Notes: generated by a model not told the origin, from the sequence alone. A DNA stretch of 33,125 nt from Neocallimastix lanati (nom. inval.) (GCA_016946835.1 JACVTC010000392.1:1-33125), one strand, 5' to 3'; positions 20,944 to 32,345 are shown, numbered from the stretch's first letter. Translations and numbers: made by a program.

Positions 20944-21632
20944 GGTTCAATTATAATATTGTACCAAAAAAATTTGCATTGTGATTTTGAAAGGGACATA
21001 TCTAAAGCAGCAAAAACAATATTTCCTAATACAAATATTAAATATTGCATTTGGCATTATAAAAAATCACTAGAAATTAAAAAAAAAAAAATAAATTATG
21101 CTATAATGAAGTAAAAAATGATAATAATATATTTATTTATTATAAAGTTATTTCAAATTTACCATTTATAAATCCTGAATATATATTTGATATTTATGTT
21201 ATAATTAAAATTAAATCCATTAAAAATAATTATTGTCAATTTTTAAAATTTTTAGAATATTTTTATAAAACATATTTAATTGATTATGATATGAAAATTT
21301 GGAATTATTATAATAATATAGAACATATAACAAACAATGCCTCAGTATTACTCAATAATTATTTAAATAATTTATTTCCAACAAAACCATCTTTTTATGA
21401 ATTAATAGATAAATTAAATGAACTTGAACATTTATCATATTATGATTATCAAAGAAAAATAAGAGGAATTTGGAAAATAAAAAAAAGAGCAATAAATAAA
21501 GCTAATGAAATCAGTGTCTTAATTGAACGCTTCAAAAGTATTGAAGCCAAGTTAATTGATGCTAAATGTGATAGAAATAATATTATTAATTTGTGGTTTG
21601 ATTGTTTAACTAATTTAAATAATATAATATAA
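20944..21632 (+). pseudogene. MULE transposase C-terminal half (broken)
   Basis: The first frame (open from 20938 to 21114) reads HCDFERDISKAAKTIFPNT then KYCIWHYKK. This is the second catalytic block and CxxH segment typical of MULE transposases. A slip at an A13 run (about 21079-21091) moves the sequence into the frame that ends at 21632. That frame has LPFINPEYIFDIY, FLEYFYKTYL and WNYYNNIEHITNNASVLLNN, which match the usual C-terminal MULE pattern (WN...ETNNxxESxN). The piece is the continuation of the FLYWCH fragment at 14166. The first catalytic Asp region and perhaps 60-130 residues between them are missing. Family assignment rests on recalled motif patterns. Confidence 0.8.
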
Positions 21633-22796
21633 ATATTACTTTATAATAAATAATTAAGAAATGAGGAATGACCAAATGAAATAAATCAGAATTCTGTCAT
21701 TATAATTTTTTTTATTAATAAAATTTAAATAAAAAAATTATTATTATTAGTTTTATATTTTTAATAACATTTAAGTAAAAAAATTATTATTAATCACATT
21801 TATATTTTTATGTGTTTGTTTTATTAATAACATTTAAGTAAAATAATTAATAACATTTATATTTTTAATAACATTTAAATAAAAGAATTATTATTAATAA
21901 CATTTATATTTTTAATAACATTTAAATAAAAGAATTAAAATCAAAATCTAACCATTATATGATTTATTTAATTATTCACTTAATAATTAATTTAAAAATT
22001 GAAATAACAAAATAGTACAATAAAGTAATATTATGTAGCGCAAAATACATAAAGCCACATATTTATATATATCACGTGAAAATTGGCGTAATGCAACTTC
22101 CCCAAAAAACACTATAGGTTGATATAAAACAAATATGTGTAGTAATATATTTGTATATTTAATAATAATTATTAAATATTAAATTTATATCTTTTCTTAA
22201 TAGTAATTTTTATAATATATTATTAATTATTTATTTTTATATTATAATTACTATTATAAGATATATTAAATTATATATTATATAATATATTGAATTATTT
22301 ATTTATTTTATAATATATTAAATTATATATTTATTTCATATTTATATATTATTATATTAGAATATAATAATATCCTTAGATTTAACTTTAATAGAACTTA
22401 AATAATCTTATTTTATATTATATTACATAATATATTATTATATATATATATTATATTATATTTATTTTATATTACACATTTTATTTTATATTATTATATT
22501 ATATATTATATTTCAATATATAGTATACATTTATTTTTAAATATTTATATTATATTCTTATATATGTAATTTCATATTATATATTTAAATGTATTTTATA
22601 TTATTTAATTTAATAATTTTAAAATGTTAATTTCCTAATAATAACCAATTTCTAAGATGATAATTTTTAGAGGGTTTTTTTTTTTTTTAATTATTTTAGG
22701 AATAAGTAATAATAAAATCAAAAAAATATAATTATACTACTAAAAATTAATAGCACATAAAAGTCCCTTATATCAAGGTGTAATTCACGTGATTTT
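21633..22796. other. AT-rich spacer with a short mixed-composition patch
   Basis: A TTTATATTTTTAATAACATTTAA-type degenerate repeat fills about 21720-21935. A patch at 22034-22130 is less skewed (TAGCGC, CACGTG at 22073-22078, AAAATTGGCG, AACTTCCCC) and may be a transposon end. The rest to 22640 is TATA-type sequence. A second CACGTG lies at 22786-22791, at the edge of the minisatellite. No gene is seen. Confidence 0.6.
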
Positions 22797-23340
22797 TCAA
22801 TTAATTATATTTTTATTTTATTTTTTTTTATTTTATTCATTCTGTACTTTATATTCATATTTCTACTATTTATTTTATTTTATTTTATTCCATCTGTACT
22901 TTATATTTAATATTCTACTATTTATTTTATTTTATTTTATTTTATTTTATTTTATTTTATTTTATTCCATCTGTACTTTATATTCATATTTCTACTATTT
23001 ATTTTATTTTATTTTATTCCATCTGTACTTTATATTTAATATTCTACTATTTATTTTATTTTATTTTATTTTATTTTATTTTATTTTATTTTATTCCATC
23101 TGTACTTTATATTTAATATTCTACTATTTATTTTATTTTATTTTATTCCATCTGTACTTTATATTTAATATTCTACTATTTATTTTATTTTATTTTATTC
23201 CATCTGTACTTTATATTCATATTTCTACTATTTATTTTATTTTATTTTGTTTTATTTTATTCAATCTGTACTTTCTTATTTAATATTCTACTTTTTATTT
23301 TATTTTATTTTATTCAATCTGTACTTTATATTTATTTTAT
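22797..23340. repeat. AAAAT minisatellite, right copy (inverted)
   Basis: Units built as ATTCTACTATTTATTTTATT, a variable TTTTA run, then CCATCTGTACTTTATATTTA repeat about nine times. This is the reverse complement of the unit at 12957-13740. The long F/Y/L/I-rich frame through it is a repeat artefact. Confidence 0.92.
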
Positions 23341-25560
23341 TATTAATTAAATAATAAATAAATAATAAAAATAATAATAATAGTAATAATCAAAGAATAA
23401 ATAGGTTAATAATTTAATTAAAATTAAAAAAGGTTAAATCAAAAAAAAAAAAAAAAAATTAAAAAAATAATTTAAAAAAAATTAATAAATATTAAAATAT
23501 TTATATATATATATATACTTAATTAAAATGATTTAATTAACAAAAAAAAAAACAATAAAAAAAAAAGTTAAAATAAAATTAAAATAAAAGAAAGATAAAA
23601 AAAAAAAAAAATTAAAACTTATATATATATAAATAGATATATAAATATAAATAGGCTAATTGTTAGTATTCATTTCAACATTAATTAAAATAAAATAAAA
23701 TAAAATAAAATAAAAATCAATATTTATTATATCTGATTGTATAATTAAATAACATATTAACATATATTGATATAAGTCATATTATATATATATAAAACTA
23801 AAAATACTAAATAATTATAATAATAAATTATATAAATAATTAAATAATTAAATAATAGTTACTAATTAATATATATATATATATTTTATCTTATTAAAAG
23901 TAAATTTTAAAAAATTTATAATTTAAAAGTTTTTTAAAAAAAAGCCTTGTGTAATGTATAATTTATGATATAAAATATAATAAGCTATTAATAAAAATTA
24001 TCATTCATCTTATTATCTTTTGAAATTAAAATTCCTACACAAAGAATTTTTTTTTTAACTTTTATACTATATATTTTATTTTTATTTTTATATTTTTTAT
24101 TTTATTTTTATTTTATTTTTATTTTATAATTTTTTATTTTATTTTATTTTATATATTTAATTTTGAAAAATAATTCATTTTTTTGAAAATATAATTCTTT
24201 TATCTTTAAAAATAATAATAATATTATTATTATTATTAATTTCTGGAATTGAATTTATTAAATTGTTTTTATTAAATTCATTTCATTAAAAAAAGCAAAA
24301 ATAAAAAAAAAAATATTATAAATAGTAATAAATAAATAATTATATGTTCATCATCTCTATTTTATATATTTTTATCTATAAAGCAATGAAAATGTCATTG
24401 AGTTGATTTCATCATAATTAAAAAAAAAAAATTTTTTTTAATTAGAAAATTACCTTAAATGATAATAATTAAAATTTTAATTATTAAATATTAATAATTA
24501 AATTTTTTTTTATAATAATTTTCTTTTAAAAGTTAAATGTTGTATTTACAAATAAATATAAATATAAGAATTAGTAATGAGTTAATAATGAATTAATTAT
24601 GAATTAGTAAATTCATTTAAAATTAAAATATTTTTTAAAAAAAAAATATATATATATATATATATATTATTTTTATCTATTTTTATTGTGTTGCTTTCTG
24701 GAAAAATTTTACCAATAAATCATGAAAAAAAAAATGAAAGCATAGATCTATAGTGTTTTATATATATGTATTATTTTATTAAAAAAATTTATTTTTTTAT
24801 TATACATCTTTCATTTTACATGTTATTTCAATAATATCATAAAATTTTCTTTTTTTCTTTTTAAATATATATATATATAAATAGTATTATAATTTTTTTA
24901 GGTAAAAATATATAAATGAATATAAATGAATAACTTTAAAATTTCTAATAAAGAGATTTATTAAATATATATATATTATTTCAGATAGTTCATTTATCAT
25001 ATAATCTCTAAATATATCATATAATTAATTTAAGCTTTAATTTTTTTTTTATTTATTAATTATTATTTATTAATTATTAATTATTATTTATTATTTATTA
25101 ATTATTATTTATTATTTATTATTTTTTTGGTTAGTCTACATACTCTTTTTTTAAGATTCTTTAATATATGTCATAATCAATGCATCATAAAAATGGATTA
25201 ATGGAATAATTTCTAAAAGAACTTTGATTAGCAATAATTAAAGTTTGTTATATATATAATATTTAACTATTATTACTATATTATTAATCATAATATTAGC
25301 GTAAATATATATATTGTATAATACATATAATTCAATTATTATCACTTACTATTTAATAAATACTAATGATTTATTATTTATTATTTTCATATTATTTTAT
25401 TTTATTTTATTATATATAAGTATGCCAACAACATAAAAATACCAAGAAGCACTTTAACCATTGGTTGAATTTATTAATTAATGTACAGCGGTTAACTCTT
25501 CTACAATCAAAAGTTTACAAATTTCATTTTTTTTTCTTAATTATATCTTTTTATATTAAT
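23341..25560. other. AT-rich spacer, no gene seen
   Basis: The A/T sequence has several A and T runs, ATAT tracts and short AAT/TTA arrays. Slightly more mixed words occur at 25130-25230 and 25425-25520 (for example AGTATGCCAACAACAT and ATGTACAGCGGTTAAC). The frame starting in the latter (25465) soon turns into F/L/Y low complexity. Nothing else is supportable. Confidence 0.6.
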
Positions 25561-25564
25561 ATTA

Positions 25565-25910
25565 ATTTATTATTTAATTATTTATTATTCAATTATTATT
25601 TATTATTTATTAATAAATACTCTTTTTATTATTTATTATTTAGTATTTAGTATTTATTAATAAATACTCTTTTTATTATTTATTATTTATTATTTATTAA
25701 TAAATACTCTTTTTATCATTTATTTATTATTTATTATATATTAATAAATATTCTTTTTATTATTTATTATTTATTATTTATTAATAAATACTCTTTTTAT
25801 TATTTATTATTTATTATTTATTAATTATTATTTATTATTTATTATTTATTATTTATTATTTATTATTTATTAATAAATACTCTCTTTTAATTATTTATTA
25901 TTTATTATAT
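25565..25910. repeat. TTATTTA array with TTAATAAATACTCTTTTTAT unit
   Basis: The word TTAATAAATACTCTTTTTAT recurs at about 25608, 25659, 25697, 25740 (variant), 25781 and 25869, separated by TTATTTA heptamers. The same word appears at about 9848 and, in reverse complement, near 30507-30530 and 32255-32300. It is a dispersed repeat family. Confidence 0.85.
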
Positions 25911-26420
25911 CATCCATCAAATAAAAAATTAAAATTTAAAGTTAATTAATATAATATATTATTATTTAATTGTAATATATTACATGGGTAACAGTATATC
26001 AATTGAAGGTAAATATTGGATCTATTCAACTTTAAACTCTATTTATTATATAAAAAAAGATGACTATTCAATGGAATAATATTAAATAACATTAAATAAC
26101 ATTAAATTAAATAATATATATAACCATATATAAATAAATAATAAATTAATAAATAAATAATAAATTAATAAATAAATAATAAATAAATAAAAAATTAATA
26201 AATTAATAATAATAAATAGATGAATAAATAAATAATAAATAAATTTTTTATTTTATTTTTATTTTTTTTTTATTTAATTTCAATTTCTGATGTTTTATTC
26301 ATCATTGAAACTTTTTAATTTAATTTAATTTAATTTAATGGATGTATATATTATCATTAGTATGGAATATATGTGTTTTAATTTGCACAAATTAAATTAA
26401 ATTCATTTAAATTAAAAAAA
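25911..26420. other. Spacer with AATAAATA repeats
   Basis: Mixed A/T sequence is followed by AATAAATA repeats at about 26100-26245 and a TTTAA repeat at about 26310-26340. I see no gene. Confidence 0.6.
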
Positions 26421-26625
26421 AAAAAAAATAATAATAATAAATAAAAAATAATAATAATAAATAATTAAATAATAAAATAATAATAATAATAAATAATAAT
26501 AATAATAAATAATAATAATAATAAATAATTAATAATTAAATAATTAAATAATAAAATAATAATAAATAATTAATAATAAGTAATAATAATAATAAATAAT
26601 TAAGAATAATAATAATAATGAATAA
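26421..26625. repeat. AAT trinucleotide array
   Basis: An imperfect AAT/AATAAT array is broken by AAATT units. A short GGAAA repeat (26634-26648) follows it. Confidence 0.85.
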
Positions 26626-27684
26626 AATAATGAAAGGAAAGGAAAGGTAGGAAAATGAAATAGTTTTTAACCAAAAAAAAATTTTTTTTTCGTATTTTCA
26701 TTTATTTTGATCAAATTTTTTTTTCTTAAATTTTTTTTTCTTAAATTTTTTTTTTTTTTTTTTGAAGCCGCAACTATTGCCAAAAAAAAAAAATATAATA
26801 AACATCCGTTTTATGTTTTATTTTATTTTATATTTTATTTTATTTTATTTTATTTTAACTCCATTCAATAAAAAACAAAATTGAAAAACGTCCATTCCGT
26901 TTTTTAATTTTAAAACAACACAACAAGTGAACACCACCAACTTAACACATGTTTTTTTTTTTTTTTTTTTTTTTTTTCAGAATTATATTATATTAATTTT
27001 TATTGTTTTTTAGTTTATTTTTTTTTTAACTTTTTTTTTTTTTTTTTATAAAAAAAATATATAAATTTTTATAATTTTTATTATTTTTATCTTTTTTTTC
27101 TTTTCTTCTTTTTATTTTTTTTTTTTTTTTATTTTTTTTTTTTATATTTTTATTTTTTATCATAAAAAAAATCTTCAGATAGAGGAGAAAAAAAATTAAA
27201 ATTAAATAAAAAAATGAAAAAAGAATAAAATAATAAAGAAAAATAAAATTAGAATTAATGATTAAAAAAACTATATAATACTTTTTTCTTCTTATATAAA
27301 TTATTACTAAAAATAAAAAAAATATTATATTTTTTATATATAAAAAAAATTTTTTTATTGTTTTCGTTACTTTGTTTTTTTTTTTAAAAAAAAAAGGTTA
27401 AATTATTAATTAGTTGGAATTATAAACATAGATTTAGGGTTGTGATTGTTTCACTTTTTTATTTTTATCTATATCATATCCCATAAAAATCAATACTTTA
27501 CTTTTTTTTTTATTTAATTAACTATTATTATTTGTTATTTATTTGATTAAGCTGACTTCATTATGTAGGTATATATTTATAAATAATGTATTTTTGATTA
27601 TTAGTTCGACCTGATTCTTTTATACAAAATTAATAAAATTCTTTATACTTTGCCAATTAAATTATTATTATTTTTTTAATAAAT

Positions 27685-27718
<34 letters not shown>

Positions 27719-27932
27719 GTTTTGAATTTTTTTTTTTGTTTATTCATTCTTTTATTGCTGTTAACTGTTTATTATTATTTTTTTATTTTATTCACTTCTT
27801 TACTTATTATTTTTTATTTCTTTATTTTTCTTTATAGACATTTATATTTATATATATTTTTATTTTTATAATTTGTTTTTTTTTTTTTTTGTTTAATAAC
27901 TATAATAATTTATTTTTATTATTGAAAATAAT
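26626..27932. other. T-rich spacer downstream of the minus-strand gene
   Basis: The stretch is full of T runs (26944-26977, 27113-27130, about 27691-27718 and others). A more mixed segment lies at 26763-26950 (GAAGCCGCAACTATTGCC, ACAACACAACAAGTGAACACC). Because 27933 is the stop of a minus-strand gene, the part next to it is probably its 3' untranslated region. I see no other gene. Confidence 0.6.
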
Positions 27933-28462
27933 TTATTCATTCTTCTTTTCTTCTTCTGGCTTAATTTCAGCTTCTGGTTCAGCCTTTTCTGGTTCTTCTG
28001 GCTTAACATCTTCAGGCTTAGTTTCTTCAGCCTTAACGCCACCCTTACGCTTTTCAACAAAGCCCTTAACGGTAGTGACAGACTTGTCATAACCAGTCTT
28101 ACTGTATTCAACAGTAGTAGCGTAACCCTTCTTAACGAGTTCAACGTATTCCTTGGCAGAGTCAGTTAAGGAAGCAACAACCTTATCAACAGTGATCTTA
28201 CCGTCATCAGCACCATCTCTGTCCTTGGCACCACCTCTTAACTTCTTAACAGTTAAGACAATGATAGTAACAACGGAAACAATAGCGAAGATCTTGAATA
28301 AGAAGAAGGAAGCGGCAATAAGGAAGGTAACGAGAGCAATAGCTATTTAAAATTAAATAATAAATAAATAAATAAGTAAATAAATATTGAATTCAATCTT
28401 TTTTATTAAAATAAAAATCTTATTTCTTTATTAATTAAAATTTTTGTCTGCACTATTTTCTT

Positions 28463-28493
<31 letters not shown>

Positions 28494-28982
28494 GATCTAA
28501 AGTACTAATGTATTATTACTCTTATATTATAATATTTTTTTTCTCTCTAAATGAGATAAACTTTTTATATTTTTTATATTAAAGTTATTATGATACTTAC
28601 TTAAAGTAATTAAAATCCATGGAACAAGAATTGGTGATAAGATAATGAAGACAACTAATAAAAAGAATAATGGAATAGCAAAGATAGCAGCTAAAAGACC
28701 AAGAACTGGAGCAGTTAAAACGAAGGAAGAGAACTTTGAAATGAAAGTTTGAAGGTATTGAAGACCAACCTTTAAGTAGTTGATACTCTTGTCAGCAACA
28801 GATTTAACCTTGGTTTCATCAACCTTTCCACCAAAAGTTAAGTTTAATCCATTGATCTTTTCATTTAAAGTATCTAACTTATTAGATAACTTTACATTAA
28901 TATCTCTAGATTTTTCATTAACAACATCGTTGACGTGGTTAAGCTTTAATTTTTCACTAACAGTTCTGTTTAAGTTTTCCAT
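27933..28982 (-). CDS. Oleosin/promethin-like lipid-droplet hairpin protein (two exons)
   Basis: Exon 1 is 28982-28601 and exon 2 is 28342-27933, joined across a 258-bp intron in phase 1 to give 263 residues. The ATG has A at -3 and G at +4. Residues 1-85 are charged and amphipathic (KLSNKLDTLNEKINGLN). Residues 87-159 are almost uninterrupted hydrophobic, with one Lys at 144 and a central SPILVP at 116-121. This matches the SPxxxP core of the oleosin proline knot, with another Pro at 104. Residues 176-225 form a second amphipathic segment, and the tail is Lys/Glu/Pro-rich. Hairpin length (about 73) and architecture resemble oleosins (about 72) or promethin/LDAF1 proteins. A role at lipid droplets or the ER is inference; a reticulon-like membrane-shaping protein is an alternative. 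Codons favour AAG, GTT and GCC, suggesting good expression. Confidence 0.85.
28343..28600 (-). other. Spliceosomal intron of the hairpin-protein gene
   Basis: The donor is A/GTAAGTATCA (28600 downward) and the acceptor is TTTAAATAG/CT (ending at 28343). Removing it joins ACTTTAA to CTATTG in frame and keeps the hydrophobic segment continuous. The intron contains an A-run on the coding strand (T run 28469-28493 on the plus strand) and is much more AT-rich than either exon. Confidence 0.92.
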
Positions 28983-30360
28983 TTTTATTTTTATTTATTA
29001 TTTATAGTTTATATAAAGAAATAAATTATTTTACTACTTTATTATTTTATTTTATTTATTAATTTTATAAATATATATAAATATTTATTTTTCTTTTATT
29101 TTTTTTTTTATTAATATTTATTTATTTTTTTTTTATTATAAAGTAAAGAAATAAAGAAAAAAATTTTTTTTTTTTACTAAAGATAAAAAGATGTATTTAT
29201 ATTCTTTTTACTATTTTATATCAAACTTGAATTTAAATATATAAATAAATATATAAATAAATATTAAATATATATATATAAATATTAAATATAAATATTA
29301 TTTATATATATATTTATATATATGTATATATATAAATATAAATATTATTGTATATATGTTTATATATGTTTATATATGTTTTATGTTTTTATATTTATAC
29401 TTTTATATAAATAATAAATATATGTTAAGAGTTATACTTTAGTAGTATTTATTAAGCATTTATATATATAGTTAAATATATATATAATATATTATAAAAC
29501 CATCTCATAGCATATATATTAAATATATATTTACTATATTTACTATATTTACTATATGATATATATAGTATATATATGTATTATATGATAAATATAGGAT
29601 ACAGTATATATATGGATTATATAATCTATTTCTATGTTTATATAATATATACTATAGATATACACCAATTCTTACATAATATATAATATATGGCATATAA
29701 TATAGAGTATGAATAGTATGTATATGAAGTCAATGGCATTCTTTAATTTATGATTAGTTATAGGTTAAATGGTTGCCTTTCTTTATGCTAATTTTCTATT
29801 TTTTATTTTCTATTTTTGTTAAACAATTGCAAAGTATTGTTTTGTTGTTTGATTATCATTTAGTTATAATTATAATTAAAAATAAAAAATTATAAAAAAA
29901 TATAAAAAATTATAAAAAAATATAAAAAAATTAAGGAATTTCTTAAAATATGAATGAATTCATTTCATTCGAATTAATTGAAATATATGTGCCATGTACT
30001 CTCCAATAGAATGGTAATATATGGTAATATATTATTTAATTTAAAAAAACATATATATATATTTTTTTTAAGAAAAGATTTTAAATAATAAACAATAATT
30101 CATAATTCAGTAATAATAATAATTGAAGCTAATGACATTGAGAATAATTGAGAAGAGCTTTAATTATATTTCTCTCTCACCTCTCACACACACACTCTTT
30201 TTTTTTTTTTTTATAATTATATAAATACCATTAAATAATTTTATATTTCTATAATTAATATGGAATAGTAATTTTATATTTTTATAATTAATAATGATTA
30301 AATAATTAAAAATAAATATTTTACTACTTTTTTAATTTAAAATCACTTTTTAATAATCAA
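28983..30360. other. AT-rich spacer upstream of the minus-strand gene
   Basis: The first few hundred bases should hold the promoter of the minus-strand gene; no distinct box stands out beyond T/A runs. From 29230 to 29700 the sequence is ATAT/TATA-rich with a TTTATATATG repeat near 29357-29385. A mixed segment at 29720-29860 and a CT/CA-rich patch at 30170-30200 follow. No gene is seen. Confidence 0.6.
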
Positions 30361-30363
30361 TAT

Positions 30364-30392
30364 TCTACTACTACTACTACTACTACTACTAC

Positions 30393-30425
<33 letters not shown>
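30364..30425. repeat. CTA to ATA trinucleotide array
   Basis: About ten CTA triplets switch abruptly to about ten AAT triplets. A compound microsatellite of this form often arises by a point change followed by expansion. Confidence 0.92.
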
Positions 30426-30431
<6 letters not shown>

Positions 30432-30469
30432 TTTATTCTTTTTTTTTTTTCATAGTAAACTATATCATA

Positions 30470-30785
30470 AAATAAATAATTAAATAATAAATAATTGAAT
30501 AATAAATAATAAAAAGAATATTTATTAATAAATAATAAATAATAAATAATATAAATAATATATAATAAATAATAAATAATAAATAATTAAATAATAATAA
30601 ATAATAAATTACCACCAATATTTAAATATATATATTTAACCAATAAACTCAGGTTTTCTATATCGTACTAAATATTTAAATAATAAAATACTTAAGATAA
30701 ATGAGTATTCATTCATATTTATCTGTTTATTATTATTATTATTATAATTTATTATTATTATTATTATTTATTATTATTATTATTA

Positions 30786-30821
<36 letters not shown>

Positions 30822-30976
30822 AATTTATTTAAAAATTTTTTAACTACTTTATATATTTATATACAAATTCTTTTTTTTTTAATTAGAAAGTCAATTATAA
30901 TAGTATATTTAATAGTATATTTTACAGTTTAGAAGTGTTATTATTTAATCATTGATTGATTAATTAAATGGAAATA

Positions 30977-31036
<60 letters not shown>

Positions 31037-31376
31037 GTAATTATTATTTAATATATTTATTTAGTAATTTATTATTCTTATATTTTATTATTCATTATTA
31101 AAATTAATGATATCTATAATTATCCTCTTCTATTCATATTCATTATTTTATCCACGTTTCATTCAAAAAAAAAATAAAATATAGGAAAAAAATTTTTTTT
31201 ATGTTCATATGAATTTTATGTATTTTTGAAATAAAAATTTAATTTCAGATTTTTTATCTTTATTTCTATTTAATAATAAATATTAAATGTAATTAAATGT
31301 AATTATAATTAACTAATGTATACATTATTGATATTAGGTGTAATATACATATATTGTATTTTGTCATATATACAAT
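30470..31376. other. Arrays and spacer
   Basis: The stretch holds TAAATAA heptamers at 30470-30610 including the reverse form of the TTAATAAATACTC word, a TTA triplet array at 30727-30822, and a TTTA tetranucleotide array at 30981-31037. Remaining A/T sequence shows no gene. Confidence 0.7.
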
Positions 31377-31845
31377 GAATAATAAATAATAAAATAATAA
31401 ATAATAAATAATAACTAATAAATAAATAATTGAATAATAAATAATAAATAATTGAATAATAAATAATAAATAATTGAATAATAAATAATTGAATAATAAA
31501 TAATAAATAATAAATAATAAATATTATGTAATTGAATAATAAATAATAAATAATAAATAATAAATAATAAATAATAAATAATAAATAATAAAATAATAAA
31601 TAATAAATAATAAATAATAAATAATAAATAATAAATAACTAATAATAATAAATAATTGAATAATAATAATAAATAATAAATAATTGAATAATTGAATAAT
31701 AAATAAATAATAATAATAATAAATAATTGAATAATAAATAATAAATAATAAATAATAAATAATAAATAATTGAATAATAAATAATTGAATAATAATAATA
31801 AATAATAAATAATAAATAATAATATGAATAATAAATATAAATATT
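31377..31845. repeat. TAAATAA heptamer array
   Basis: This is an array of AATAAATAA units with frequent AATTGAATAA variants. It is the reverse-complement form of the 8748-9880 array. The long Y/L/F/I frame on the minus strand is a repeat artefact. Confidence 0.9.
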
Positions 31846-31849
31846 TTTT

Positions 31850-32052
31850 TTTAATTCTGGTTAATTTTAAGCCCCCCCTCAAGGTATGGATAAATGAGAT
31901 AGTCACAACACTTCCGTATTCTTTCGAATAGGTGGAAACTATCCTTGTTGACAGCTTACTGGTTCAGCATTGGTGCTCAAACGTACATATTATTGTTGAG
32001 AATTTCCTAGTACGTTTTTTCTTGGAATGCCTTCCTATCTTTCCTTTGAAGT
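31850..32052. other. GC-richer foldable island, possible ncRNA or gene remnant
   Basis: About 200 bp of mixed composition, including C7 at 31872-31878, interrupt the heptamer array. Nested inverted repeats are visible. GATAGT (31898-31903) pairs with ACTATC (31938-31943). Within it TTCC (31912-31915) pairs with GGAA (31934-31937), and TATTC (31917-31921) pairs with GAATA (31926-31930) around a TTTC loop. Downstream AAACGTAC (31979-31986) pairs with GTACGTTT (32010-32017). One plus frame also reads through nearly the whole island with a single TAG, so a decayed coding fragment is possible. No family is recognised. Confidence 0.4.
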
Positions 32053-32345
32053 AAATAATAAATAATAATAATAAATAATAAAATAATAAATAATAAATAA
32101 TAAATAATAAATAATAAATAATAAATATTAAATAATAAATAATTAAATAATAAATAATAAATAATAAAATAATAAATAATAAATAATAAATAATAAATAA
32201 ATAATAATAAAATAATAAATAATAAATAATAAATAAATGATAATATTAAATATTAATAAATAATAAAAAGAATAAAAAGAAGAGTATTAATTAATAAATA
32301 ATTAATAATAAAGAATAATAGAATAATAATAAATAATTGTAAAAT
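32053..32345. repeat. TAAATAA heptamer array, continued
   Basis: The heptamer array resumes directly after the island and ends with AGAAGAGTATTAATTAATAA, the reverse form of the TTAATAAATACTC word. Confidence 0.88.

Noticed and set aside
21291-21632. Stand-alone 113-residue hypothetical gene
   Set aside because: Reading upstream in the same frame extends it to about 21092 and links it to MULE motifs at 20944, so it is a transposase tail.
22789-23283. 164-residue open frame rich in F/Y/L/I
   Set aside because: It is a translation of the TTTTA minisatellite; period and composition explain it fully.
25465-25650. 61-residue plus-strand frame
   Set aside because: Only its first 15 or so residues come from non-repetitive sequence; the rest is TTATTTA array, with no motif.
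27889-29007. Plus-strand frames at 27889, 28153 and 28780
   Set aside because: They are antisense shadows of the spliced minus-strand hairpin-protein gene, whose frame, splice sites and codon use are clearly better.
31415-31906. 163-residue minus-strand frame rich in Y/L/I/F
   Set aside because: It runs through the TAAATAA heptamer array; no independent coding signal.
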